Virus record (IMG/VR): IMGVR_UViG_3300025818_000049
Span: 1 to 39,655 of that record
Length of the DNA: 39,655 nt
DNA from: a virus
Reading direction: 5' to 3' (one strand)
Part shown: piece after piece, positions 22,205-29,013 of the stretch
Layout: the number at the start of each line of letters is the position of its first letter
How positions within the stretch are numbered: position 1 is the stretch's first letter
Translations under genes and position numbers: made by a program
The notes under the pieces: generated by a model
Seen by the model: only the letters and a program-made list of their open reading frames with translations
Told to the model about the DNA's origin: nothing
Database searches by the model: none

Positions 22205-22885
22205 ATGCCATCCAACTACCATCGGACGATGGAACTACAGGAAACAAAGAACCGCTCTACGATGCGGTTTCGCGGCGGCGAAATAGTCGGCGATCTCACC
22301 TTGATAGAGGTTGCGGGGACCAAGCATTTCAGGCGTGGTGTGGCAGTCGTTTGGCGCTGCCGATGCGTCTGCGGGCGGGTGGTCGAGCGCGACCGACAAA
22401 CGCTGATTCGCTCCAAACACCCAAGCTGCGGGGAATGTCGAACGATTGGCACCGCCCCGCCCGGCAAGTGGCGCCATCCCCTATACAAAAGCTGGCGGCA
22501 CATGATCGCCCGTTGCACCGAACCGAAAAACAAGTCCTTTCCCGACTACGGCGGGCGCGGCATCTCGGTTTGTTCGCGCTGGATAGACGGCGAGGATGGG
22601 CTGACTGGCTTGGAGTGTTTCGCGCTGGATATGGGCGAGCGGCCTACGGGGCTAACTTTAGAGCGGCAGGATGTGAATTGCGGCTACGAGCCAAGCAATT
22701 GCGTCTGGGCCTCTCGCACAGTCCAAGGGCGGAACAAGCGCAGCGTGCGGTTGATCGAGTTCCGCGGCGAAAGTCTGCCCATAACGGTTTGGGCCGAGCG
22801 GACTGGCATCCCTTATTTCACGTTGTATGCTCGCCTCAAAAAGTGGCCGGTCGAGCGAGCTTTGACGGAACCTGTCGCCAAATAG
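22205..22885 (+). CDS. HNH-like mobile endonuclease family protein inserted at the endolysin 3' end
   Basis: A 226-residue protein. Residues ~52-78 form a zinc ribbon (CRCVCGRVVERDRQTLI...CGEC). Residues ~90-176 show the widespread phage pattern 'LYKSWRHMIARCTEPKNKSFPDYGGRGISVCSRW...MGERPTGLTLERQDVNCGYEPSNCVWASR..QGRNKR', usually annotated as HNH or homing-endonuclease related. The C-terminal helix 'LPITVWAERTGIPYFTLYARL' resembles an HTH DNA-binding region. Start is uncertain: ATG 22205, 22232 or 22262. It lies between the present endolysin stop and the remnant of the old one. Confidence 0.8.
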   Translation: MPSNYHRTMELQETKNRSTMRFRGGEIVGDLTLIEVAGTKHFRRGVAVVWRCRCVCGRVVERDRQTLIRSKHPSCGECRTIGTAPPGKWRHPLYKSWRHMIARCTEPKNKSFPDYGGRGISVCSRWIDGEDGLTGLECFALDMGERPTGLTLERQDVNCGYEPSNCVWASRTVQGRNKRSVRLIEFRGESLPITVWAERTGIPYFTLYARLKKWPVERALTEPVAK

Positions 22886-22932
22886 CCGATCGGCAGGCTT
22901 ACCTCAACAAAATCAACGGGTGGCTACGATGA
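22885..22932 (+). pseudogene. Remnant of the original endolysin C-terminus
   Basis: Fifteen in-frame codons plus stop reading ADRQAYLNKINGWLR, parallel to the end of the present endolysin (ADRKKHLAKIRGWLV). The TGA (22930-22932) overlaps the ATG of the next gene as ATGA, the same junction style found across this genome, so this was almost certainly the ancestral lysin terminus. Confidence 0.78.
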
Positions 22933-23177
22933 GACTTCCTTACCTTTCGACTAATGCTGCGCGCAATCTTGTCGGCATGGCGGTCATGGCATTGTCATTC
23001 GGGATCGTCGCGGCGTTGTTCATGGTCGAGATCCCCGCAGGCAACCGCGAAGTGGCGCTTGTCATTCTCGGCGTGGCGATTGGCTGGTGTTCAAGCGTCG
23101 TGATGTTCCACTACGGAACGAGCGAAGGCAGCAAGACGAAAACAGGCATGATCAGCAAGCAAGGGGACGCGCCATGA
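22929..23177 (+). CDS. Small two-pass membrane protein, holin-like (82 aa)
   Basis: Two membrane helices (~12-33 'NLVGMAVMALSFGIVAALFMVE' and ~42-63 'VALVILGVAIGWCSSVVMFHYG') followed by 'GTSEGSKTKTGMIS', a tail resembling the 'GSS.GSK.K' end of many phage holin-type proteins. ATG 22929 overlaps the old endolysin stop; GTG 22920 is an alternative. Could be a second holin or antiholin. Overlaps the spanin gene downstream. Confidence 0.72.
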   Translation: MRLPYLSTNAARNLVGMAVMALSFGIVAALFMVEIPAGNREVALVILGVAIGWCSSVVMFHYGTSEGSKTKTGMISKQGDAP

Positions 23178-23560
23178 TCTTACCTCCCAGAATAGCCGCA
23201 TTCTTCGCCACGTTGGCCGGCAGGCTCGTTCTCGTCGTTCTGGCAATACTTGCGGCGTGGTGGCTCGTGTCGGCGCTCACAGGCGGTTCTAGGGCAAAAA
23301 TCGAGGCCAAGCTTGGCAAGAACCAAGTCGAGGCGGCGACGCAATCCGGCAGCGACGCGGTGAATACAGTCGGCGCGCAGGGTGCCAACGAGGACGCGAT
23401 CGACGCGCTAACCAGGAGAAATGACGATGCGATACGAAACGCCGAAGGGGCTGGCGCTCCTGTTGCCGGTGGCGTTAATGACGCAGGGCTGCGCGCTCTT
23501 TGCCAGCGCGCAGCCTATCGCGAGCGCCCGCAGTGCTTGCAGTTCACTCCTGCCCGATGA
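23174..23560 (+). CDS. Inner-membrane spanin, Rz-like
   Basis: A 128-residue type II membrane protein: N-terminal anchor ~9-32 (AFFATLAGRLVLVVLAILAAWWLV), then a helical periplasmic domain (AKIEAKLGKNQVEAATQSGSDAVNTVGAQGANEDAIDALTRRNDDAIRNAEG) and C-terminal 'DAGLRALCQRAAYRERPQC' typical of alphaproteobacterial Rz-like proteins. It pairs with the outer-membrane spanin to fuse the membranes in the last lysis step. The partner gene starts inside it in another frame. Confidence 0.8.
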   Translation: MILPPRIAAFFATLAGRLVLVVLAILAAWWLVSALTGGSRAKIEAKLGKNQVEAATQSGSDAVNTVGAQGANEDAIDALTRRNDDAIRNAEGAGAPVAGGVNDAGLRALCQRAAYRERPQCLQFTPAR

Positions 23561-23762
23561 ATGGCGCGAGGGCGTTCCTGGCGCGGATCTCCCGCAAGGC
23601 AACACGGTCGGCGACTGGATAGCTTTCGGCGATGCGCAGACCGGCCAGCTCGACAAGTCTAATGATCGTTATCGTGCGGCGGTCGGGATAGTCGAGCGAT
23701 GCGAAGTCCGCGATCGAGAGGCGATTGCCAAGTCGCGCAAGAAGTTTCTCGGCATCTTCTGA
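23427..23762 (+). CDS. Outer-membrane spanin candidate, Rz1-like lipoprotein
   Basis: A 111-residue protein starting inside the Rz-like gene. ATG 23427 has AGGAG at the right distance; ATG 23421 is too close to it. The N-terminus is a lipoprotein-type signal, 'GLALLLPVALMTQGCALF', with Cys20 as the likely lipidated residue although the lipobox (T-Q-G-C) is imperfect. The rest has two more Cys and is longer than classical Rz1. Overlapping-frame layout strongly supports a spanin pair. It ends the rightward transcription unit, facing the leftward genes. Confidence 0.72.
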   Translation: MRYETPKGLALLLPVALMTQGCALFASAQPIASARSACSSLLPDEWREGVPGADLPQGNTVGDWIAFGDAQTGQLDKSNDRYRAAVGIVERCEVRDREAIAKSRKKFLGIF

Positions 23763-23779
23763 CGGCCCTGCCAAGTGGG

Positions 23780-23980
23780 TTAGACAGCAGGTGGATTGGG
23801 CAGCGGCATCCAGTGGGTTGGCTGAACGGCGCGAAAACCCAATGAATGGCTGCAAGAGTCCAGCATAAACCATCGTTCGTCTTGCCAGAAGGCAACCGTG
23901 ATGAAATTGCAGTTATCCACCTTGGCGAAGGCCAGAATTGTTTGCCCCTTCGGCGCGCTCTTTATCGGTTGCCACTCCAT
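23780..23980 (-). CDS. DUF551 family protein (66 aa)
   Basis: A 66-residue product: 'MEWQPIKSAPKGQTILAF...THWMPLPNPP', the exact frame of the DUF551 family (start 'W.PI..AP.DG', end 'THWMPLP.PP') common in phages; function unknown. Start ATG at 23980 has an AGGAGGGG ribosome site (23992-23985) and overlaps the upstream stop, so the longer frame from 24025 is not used. It is the last gene of the leftward operon and converges with the spanin gene. Confidence 0.85.
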   Translation of the reverse strand: MEWQPIKSAPKGQTILAFAKVDNCNFITVAFWQDERWFMLDSCSHSLGFRAVQPTHWMPLPNPPAV

Positions 23981-24267
23981 CACTCCCCTCCTATCTGACC
24001 AGCTTGGATCATGGCGCGGTAGCACTCATATGCGTCATCAGTTGACATATTGCAGCATCCAATAGGCCCAATATCGCAACCCGCCTCCAACATCGCCTCA
24101 GTAGGTTCACGCGGAACGATTACGTGGTCTTTGAGTATCGCAGAGAGGGCGGCTTTGGCTGCGTCATAATCCAGATTACAAAGGTCCACATCGCTCTTGG
24201 GATCGCCACGCTCGTATGCCGCCCCAATCGCCCGCGCCATCGCTTCGATCAGTTCTGTCTCATTCAT
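23980..24267 (-). CDS. Conserved phage hypothetical (95 aa)
   Basis: Start Met (MNETELIEAMARAIGAAYERGDPK) follows GAGGACA at good distance; an upstream ATG at 24321 lacks one. The second half 'IVPREPTEAMLEAGCDI...DDAYECYRAMIQAG' matches a motif found in many small phage proteins next to DUF551-like genes. Helical, soluble, function unknown. Confidence 0.75.
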   Translation of the reverse strand: MNETELIEAMARAIGAAYERGDPKSDVDLCNLDYDAAKAALSAILKDHVIVPREPTEAMLEAGCDIGPIGCCNMSTDDAYECYRAMIQAGQIGGE

Positions 24268-24317
24268 TTGCGTTGTCCTCGTAGGCGCGTCTGCCGCTTC
24301 GATACGGCTAGAGAGGG

Positions 24318-24920
24318 TCATGAAACACAGTTTGCGAAGTCAATCGCCATCTGCTTTGCATCATCGAGTATTTCAGCCACCCATTCGCCTCGCCCCCAAG
24401 AGTCAGGCGGATACATCGTTGTCCCGCTGATCTTGGAGCGAAGTTTTTTGTTCGGAATATTGCTGGAGTATTCCCACGCTACGTTCGCGCACTCTCGGCC
24501 TTCGCTATCCACGCCGCGTGTTGCCGTCACATGCAAGCGAGTTTCATCGCGCCAGAAATCTTCGGATGCGCGCAGGAAATCATCCCATCCTACCGGGACA
24601 TAGCCGCAGTCTCCGCGCTTGACCTCTGAACCAACTCCGAAGCCGCAGATCGCGCGATGTGACCATCCATACCATTTCTGTTCTGCTTTACAGAAACCGA
24701 TCGAACACACACTATTTGATGGTGAGGCTAGTTCGGGGTTGATGCCCCTCTCACTGCACAAAAACTTCGCGGTTTCCTCGTCGCCAATATAGTCACCAGC
24801 AGCGTTGACCGCTGCTCGCATAGTTTCACCCTCAAGGCCGGGTATGGTCCAATCTGTCATCGTGTAATTCATCATCACTTCCCCTTCTATGCGCGTATTG
24901 CTGCGGCGATTGTCTGTCAT
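24318..24920 (-). CDS. Conserved phage hypothetical (200 aa)
   Basis: A 200-residue protein with 'FCKAEQKWYGWSHRAICGFGVGSEVKRGDC', a Trp-Tyr-Gly-Trp-Ser-His-Arg-Ala motif present in several phage hypotheticals, and several Cys that could bind metal. Two starts are possible: ATG 24920 (GGGAG ribosome site and ATGA overlap with the upstream gene) or ATG 24875 (AAGGGGAA site, product starting MMNYTMTDW). I prefer 24920 by overlap style. Function unknown. Confidence 0.72.
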   Translation of the reverse strand: MTDNRRSNTRIEGEVMMNYTMTDWTIPGLEGETMRAAVNAAGDYIGDEETAKFLCSERGINPELASPSNSVCSIGFCKAEQKWYGWSHRAICGFGVGSEVKRGDCGYVPVGWDDFLRASEDFWRDETRLHVTATRGVDSEGRECANVAWEYSSNIPNKKLRSKISGTTMYPPDSWGRGEWVAEILDDAKQMAIDFANCVS

Positions 24921-25108
24921 GGCTGTTGCTCCCGTTGTGCGAGCATGGCTTCAAGATCATCCTGAAAGTTCAGAAGTGCGTCTCTTGCGCGCGACCATTC
25001 AGCTTGCGCGGGCGACCATGCACTGCATTTTGAAACGGCATCACGGCAGCGCTGAATGTGCTTTTCTAGCAGTTCTCTGATTTCAGACGCAGGCGGGTTA
25101 TCTGTCAT
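24917..25108 (-). CDS. Small helical hypothetical (63 aa)
   Basis: A 63-residue charged, helical protein (SEIRELLEKHIQRCRDAVSKCSAWSPAQAEWSRARDALLNFQDDLEAML). AGGAGAG ribosome site and ATGA overlaps with both neighbours. No family recognised. Confidence 0.65.
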   Translation of the reverse strand: MTDNPPASEIRELLEKHIQRCRDAVSKCSAWSPAQAEWSRARDALLNFQDDLEAMLAQREQQP

Positions 25109-25335
25109 GGCTGCTCTCCTGCTAGGTCGGGGCGGTTGAAGCGCTTTGGCTCTGCATCATTAATAATACTGGCCAGCAATCGGGCGCGGGCCTCAGATAC
25201 GCGGTCAGTGCCGCAGTCGATCAGGTATCCATCCGCGAGGCAGACAAACCAAACGGTGCCTCTGCCCTGTTCGCAGCGGTGTTCCCGATGTAGGACAAGC
25301 GCTCTGTCGCTTTGTAAATCAGCCATTGGTGTCAT
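25105..25335 (-). CDS. Small hypothetical (76 aa)
   Basis: A 76-residue protein with a beta-hairpin-like core (GTVWFVCLADGYLIDCGTD) followed by a helix (VSEARARLLASIINDAE). AGGAGAG lies six bases before ATG 25335; the start falls inside the preceding gene's last codons. No family recognised. Confidence 0.65.
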   Translation of the reverse strand: MTPMADLQSDRALVLHREHRCEQGRGTVWFVCLADGYLIDCGTDRVSEARARLLASIINDAEPKRFNRPDLAGEQP

Positions 25336-25819
25336 GGCTCTCTCCTAGTGCTGCGTCGATGCGACCAATTAGATTAGCCGCTTGTGCGAGGTTCATATGA
25401 CCTGTCTCCGTGAAGTCGTCAGAGGTATCCATGAGGACAGACAATCCGGTGCGTGCTTCTTTCAGCAACTCTCGCAGATCGGGTTGGGATGCGAGAGCTT
25501 CTGTCAGTAAATCATCGCAGAATGTGCCAAAACGATCTGTCACTTTGACCATGCTCCCGTCCTCCGGCAGTGTATCGTTCATAATTAGCCATTTGGTTAG
25601 CTTAACCGTAAGGTTGTTGGCAGCCTCAACCACATCAGCGGGTGCATTGCGGGGCAGTCGGTTCCATTGATCGGCGGCGCGTTCCTTCGATTTGTCGCCA
25701 GTCTGCAAGCCACACGCACGGCAGGCTACCCAGTGACAGCCCGGTGCGCCACTGAGCATCTGAACGTCTGCACAAGCGCAATCAGGATCAGGGCAAGGCT
25801 TTAGGCTAGTCTCAGTCAT
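25319..25819 (-). CDS. Lar-like zinc-ribbon protein fused to a duplicated domain
   Basis: A 166-residue protein. Residues ~6-55 form a Lar/restriction-alleviation-type zinc ribbon (LKPCPDPDCACADVQML...WVACRACGLQTGDKSKERAADQWNRLPR), which ends in the usual 'A...WN.R'. Residues ~57-112 (RNAPADVVEAANNLTVKLTKWLIMNDTLPEDGSMVKVTDRFGTFCDDLLTEALA) are nearly identical to residues ~42-97 of the next gene, encoded by a 191-bp direct repeat. Lar proteins in other phages modulate host type I restriction; that role here is inference from the short zinc ribbon. Confidence 0.72.
   Translation of the reverse strand: MTETSLKPCPDPDCACADVQMLSGAPGCHWVACRACGLQTGDKSKERAADQWNRLPRNAPADVVEAANNLTVKLTKWLIMNDTLPEDGSMVKVTDRFGTFCDDLLTEALASQPDLRELLKEARTGLSVLMDTSDDFTETGHMNLAQAANLIGRIDAALGESHDTNG
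25463..25653. repeat. 191-bp direct repeat, copy 1, carrying a 13-bp inversion relative to copy 2
   Basis: Matches 26043-26233 at a constant 580-bp offset with no indels and only about six substitutions, except that bases 25477-25489 are the exact reverse complement of 26057-26069. The inverted 13 bases are flanked in both copies by CTCGCA and TGCGAG. Confidence 0.95.
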
Positions 25820-26351
25820 TGTGTTGTCCTTCTAGTGCTGCGTCGATTTGGGCGATTGCGTGGCGAGCGGTATCCAAGTCGGATCGGCGGACACTATGTC
25901 GCTTGAGCGGCTCGCTCTGCGCCTTGTCATACCAGTCGAAGGACGCGCGTAACGCTGCGCCATCGGACGGAAAATCAGGATCAAACGCATCGACTCCCAT
26001 GGCGGCTTTCGCAAACGGTTCTAGTGCATCCCGCGCCTCCCGCAGCAACTCTCGCATCCCAACCCGATCTGCGAGAGCTTCTGTCAGTAAATCATCGCAG
26101 AATGTGCCAAAACGATCGGTCACTTTGACCATACTCCCGTCCTCAGGCAGTGCATCGTTCTTAATTAGCCATTCGGTTAGCTTAACCGTAAGGTTGTTGG
26201 CAGCCTCAACCACATCAGCGGGTGCATTGCGGGTGTTCCGGGCTTCCTCGCGGTGACGGGCGAAGGCTTGCTCAACCCATTCGGTAGTAAAACCTCGCTG
26301 CGCCAACAGCTCAGCCGCAGCATCACGATCCGCTTGTGTAATCTCGGTCAC
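25812..26351 (-). CDS. Hypothetical protein (179 aa) sharing the duplicated domain
   Basis: Residues 1-40 are helical (TEITQADRDAAAELLAQRGFTTEWVEQAFARHREEAR). Residues ~42-97 carry the duplicated segment shared with the Lar-like gene. The C-terminal part 'LREARDALEPFAKAAMGVD...HSVRRSDLDTARHAIAQIDAALEG' resembles C-termini of small phage proteins of unknown function. GGAGGA precedes the ATG, and a promoter candidate lies just upstream. First gene of the group left of the attP region. Confidence 0.72.
   Translation of the reverse strand: MTEITQADRDAAAELLAQRGFTTEWVEQAFARHREEARNTRNAPADVVEAANNLTVKLTEWLIKNDALPEDGSMVKVTDRFGTFCDDLLTEALADRVGMRELLREARDALEPFAKAAMGVDAFDPDFPSDGAALRASFDWYDKAQSEPLKRHSVRRSDLDTARHAIAQIDAALEGQHND
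26043..26233. repeat. 191-bp direct repeat, copy 2
   Basis: Partner of 25463-25653. The inverted block here is 26057-26069 between CTCGCA (26051-26056) and TGCGAG (26070-26075). Both copies are translated in the same relative frame on the minus strand. Confidence 0.95.
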
Positions 26352-26374
26352 ATCAATCCTCCAAATCCAGTGTG

Positions 26375-26403
26375 ATTAATCCACCACAAGAACGCTATTG
26401 CAA
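26375..26403 (-). promoter_or_regulatory. Leftward promoter candidate for the 26351-23780 genes
   Basis: On the minus strand TTGCAA (26403-26398), 17-bp spacer, ATTAAT (26380-26375), about 25 bases before the ATG at 26351. The -35 is the same as that proposed for the leftward early promoter. The -10 is only a partial match. Confidence 0.35.
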
Positions 26404-26459
26404 CGCAGATAAGGTTGGGTCCGTCAGCGTTCACGCTTCACCTGCCTTTCGTGTGTTGA

Positions 26460-26646
26460 GGTTGGACAAGTGACACGCGGGACGCCGCAGGAATGCGTGG
26501 GCCAAAACGCATGGTTGGACAACGCCAAGCCCTTGCGTCAATTGAGTTGATTCACTCCGCCCCTGGGCACCACCCTCTATAAAAAACTCCATTTAATCAG
26601 TCTCTTGTGAAGGTTGGACATTTTTCGGGAACTCAAGGTTGGACAA
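26460..26646. other. Candidate attP with integrase arm-type repeats
   Basis: Four same-orientation copies of GGTTGGACA(A/T) lie at 26460-26469, 26513-26522, 26612-26621 and 26637-26646, the last two inside the 3' end of the integrase gene. Between the first two is ATGCGT-N8-ACGCAT (26493-26512), an inverted repeat with an 8-bp spacer, the usual form of a tyrosine-recombinase core. Position next to int fits attP. The host attachment gene cannot be read from this window. The intergenic stretch 26352-26592 holds no gene. Confidence 0.55.
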
Positions 26647-27672
26647 CGCGCGCTCCGCGAGAGCTGTCCGGTTGGCCTTTGAGCGGTAGTAAGCGAAGGT
26701 TTCTGCCTTCTTGTGGCCTGTCACAGCCTGGCCCTCGGCGTCGGTCGCTCCACGTTCCGCCAAGAGACGGGACATTGCCTTCCGCAGTCCGTGAATTGAA
26801 CATTGCGGAAGCCCGGCTTCGTCGCACCATTTGCGCATTCGATTGCCCAACCCCGCGTCTGAAAACGGCTTCCCGAATTGCGTGGTGATTATGAAACGAA
26901 TAGGCGTCGCCGGTAGGGCTTCAAGTGCAGCCCTTGTCGTCGAGAGCATCGGAACCGCAGTTTCATTGTTACCTTTGGCGTGTGCGACGTGGATCTTCCC
27001 GTCTTGGATATGGTCGCGCTCAATCTTGTTCACGTTGCATCGGCGAGCGGCGGTGTTCAACGCTAATTCCATCGTTAGCCGCGCCATTGAGCCGAGTGGG
27101 TGCGTCGACCTGTATTGCTCGATTTCGGCATCTGTCCAATCATGGATACCATCGCCTTCTTCGTATTTCTCGGTCAGCCGCACCGGATTGTCCGGTCGCC
27201 ACCCCAAGCGGCAAGCATGATCCATCATGCCGGATAGGTTCTTTCGCAGCACATTCGCTGCGGCAGGCGTCTCCCACATTTGACCGAAGATATTGTCGAG
27301 CCATCCGACAGTGACTTGGACAACTGGACGCTCCCCGTAACGCCGCCCCTTCGGGTCAACACGATCAAGGAAGCGCTCCATTGTCCGCGCCTGGACATGC
27401 TGCGTCCGAGCCGCCTTCCTGCGCCATCGGGGTGTTTTCTTAAGCCTATTGAGAAGGTCGTCGAGAGTGCGGGGATTGACCTTGCGCGGCGAGGTGGCCG
27501 GTTGGATATCTGCCGGGCCTTGCTCGATTATTTCAGCATATGCCCGATGAAATTCCGCGTCGCTTGGTTCGCCCGGCAAACATTTGCTTGGGAAGCCCTT
27601 GCGACGGAACCTATAGCGGATTTTACCGTGCCGGTCCTTAACGGGCCGCACGTTGCGCGGAAGTTCAGACAT
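26593..27672 (-). CDS. int: Tyrosine integrase
   Basis: A 359-residue site-specific recombinase. The N-terminal ~65 residues resemble an arm-binding segment (NVRPVKDRHGKIRYRFRRKG), residues ~70-165 the core-binding domain, and ~175-345 the catalytic domain. Catalytic residues are all visible: Arg210 in 'NTAARRCNV', Lys233, His294 and Arg297 in 'IHGLRKAM', His320 in 'TGHKKAET', and Tyr328 or 329 in 'FAYYRSK'. Three ATGs in a row (27678, 27675, 27672) follow GGAG; the third has the best spacing. It would integrate the phage at a host att site and lies next to the candidate attP. Confidence 0.93.
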   Translation of the reverse strand: MSELPRNVRPVKDRHGKIRYRFRRKGFPSKCLPGEPSDAEFHRAYAEIIEQGPADIQPATSPRKVNPRTLDDLLNRLKKTPRWRRKAARTQHVQARTMERFLDRVDPKGRRYGERPVVQVTVGWLDNIFGQMWETPAAANVLRKNLSGMMDHACRLGWRPDNPVRLTEKYEEGDGIHDWTDAEIEQYRSTHPLGSMARLTMELALNTAARRCNVNKIERDHIQDGKIHVAHAKGNNETAVPMLSTTRAALEALPATPIRFIITTQFGKPFSDAGLGNRMRKWCDEAGLPQCSIHGLRKAMSRLLAERGATDAEGQAVTGHKKAETFAYYRSKANRTALAERALSNLEFPKNVQPSQETD

Positions 27673-27847
27673 CATCATCGCTCCAATCGTCGCCCCCGCC
27701 GATCATGCGAGGCGATTCGCCGATAATGATCTCGATCCTGCTATTCTCCAAGTCCATGACGATGCGTGCGCGCTCAAGCTTGGCCGTGGCGACAGCTTTC
27801 GCAGCCCGATCCATATCGGCTTGCGTGATGCGCGCTGGCTTAGTCAT
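27665..27847 (-). CDS. Small conserved alphaproteobacterial-phage protein (60 aa)
   Basis: A 60-residue protein (MTKPARITQADMDRAAKAVATAKLERARIVMDLENSRIEIIIGE) of a kind often found directly upstream of integrases in alphaproteobacterial prophages. Helix followed by a beta strand, then an acidic tail. It could be a directionality or regulatory factor because of position, but no HTH is evident. AAGGTGAG ribosome site; overlaps int start. Confidence 0.72.
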   Translation of the reverse strand: MTKPARITQADMDRAAKAVATAKLERARIVMDLENSRIEIIIGESPRMIGGGDDWSDDDV

Positions 27848-27856
27848 AGGCTTTTC

Positions 27857-27994
27857 TCACCTTCTTCCCTCATACAATTCCGGCCTGCGCTGGCGAAGCA
27901 ACTGCCAGAAGCGGCGGTCCTCGTCGTCCATTGGCAGGATCGGGCCGGAAACCGTCGCGGGCTTCCGGCTCTCGGTAAATCGAAGCGCGGTCAT
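27857..27994 (-). CDS. Small hypothetical (45 aa)
   Basis: A 45-residue product (MTALRFTESRKPATVSGP ... MDDEDRRFWQLLRQRRPELYEGRR). Its ATG overlaps the recT stop as TGATG and GGGCGAG lies upstream. Basic and helical in the second half. No family recognised; retained because of tight coupling. Confidence 0.6.
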   Translation of the reverse strand: MTALRFTESRKPATVSGPILPMDDEDRRFWQLLRQRRPELYEGRR

Positions 27995-29013
27995 CACTCG
28001 CCCTTTCGCTTGAGCGCCTTGCGCATGGTTTCGAATTGCTGGCGGACGGTCTGCTCGACATCATCCGGCAGGGCTGCGCTGTGGCGGTCGAAATCGCCCT
28101 CAAGCGCATCGAGCTGCTTGAGCGTCGTGCATTCGTCGATGTCGGCCTTGATCGCGTCGATCTTGTCCGCCCATGCCTCACGGTCGGAAGGCGGCGCTTC
28201 ATCTTCGCTCTCCGTCATTGCGCCGCCTTCCTGTTCGTCGTTTTCTTCGGGTTCGGCACCTTCCTCGATATGGTGTTCGAGAGCGTCGAGCCGCGAAACC
28301 TTGGCCTCCGGCTCATTGGGGACCGCCGCCAAAATCGGACGGTGCTCGATCGTCGTCGTCATGGTATCGTCGCGGCCGAAAACCCGGTCCTCGATATCGG
28401 TTGACATTGGCAGGCGCTTCGAGAGGCGGCGCATCACGGTCTTGCGCGCCATTTCGCCCCACCATTGCACCCAAGGACCATTCTTGCCTGCACGGCTTAC
28501 GTCGCGGACTTGCTCGATTTCCTCGTAACTCATCACTTCGAGCAGCTTCGAGCCGTCCTTCAAGATGGCGGTTGCATAAGCGCCGATCGCCTTGCCGCGC
28601 GGTTTATCAAGCGGCGGCGGGTTGTGGCGAACGTCCTCGTCGAAGCCGTAGCTGACCTCAAAGAAGTCGTTTTCGTGGACAACCTGCGCGCTGATCTTCG
28701 AAACCTCGCCCGACTGCCGGATCTTTTTCAAGACGCCGGAAATCATCGGCATGGCCTGCGCCTTGTTGCCGAACATGACGAGCGCGGCTTCGCGCCCATC
28801 GGGCAGCAAGCCGTCCTGCGCCAGTTTCGTGATGGCGCCGAACAGACTGGCGCGATCCGCATTTTGCAATTGCGGGTTTTGCTGGATCGCAGTCATCGCC
28901 ACTCGGGCGAACTTCTCGACGGTAACGTGCTCGGGCAGCGCAGCCTTCAATTGCGGCGCCATAACGTCCAAGTTTTGCCGGATTACGGCGATAGGGTTGG
29001 CGTTGCTTGCCAT
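27994..29013 (-). CDS. recT: RecT-family single-strand annealing protein
   Basis: A 339-residue annealing protein. Residues ~1-230 match RecT: 'VTVEKFARVAMTAIQQNPQLQNADRASLFGAITKLAQDGLLPDGREAALVMFGNKAQAMPMISGVLKKIRQSGEVSKISAQVVHENDFFEV' and 'WGEMARKTVMRRLSKRLPMS'. The last ~100 residues are acidic then coiled-coil, a common species-specific tail. It pairs complementary strands exposed by the adjacent exonuclease. ATG 29013 has GAGGAG upstream and overlaps the exonuclease stop (TAATG). Confidence 0.93.
   Translation of the reverse strand: MASNANPIAVIRQNLDVMAPQLKAALPEHVTVEKFARVAMTAIQQNPQLQNADRASLFGAITKLAQDGLLPDGREAALVMFGNKAQAMPMISGVLKKIRQSGEVSKISAQVVHENDFFEVSYGFDEDVRHNPPPLDKPRGKAIGAYATAILKDGSKLLEVMSYEEIEQVRDVSRAGKNGPWVQWWGEMARKTVMRRLSKRLPMSTDIEDRVFGRDDTMTTTIEHRPILAAVPNEPEAKVSRLDALEHHIEEGAEPEENDEQEGGAMTESEDEAPPSDREAWADKIDAIKADIDECTTLKQLDALEGDFDRHSAALPDDVEQTVRQQFETMRKALKRKGE

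Noticed and set aside
23763-23779. Terminator between the converging spanin and DUF551 genes
   Set aside because: Only short imperfect inverted repeats (5 bp) near 23766-23795 and no U-run; not strong enough to call.
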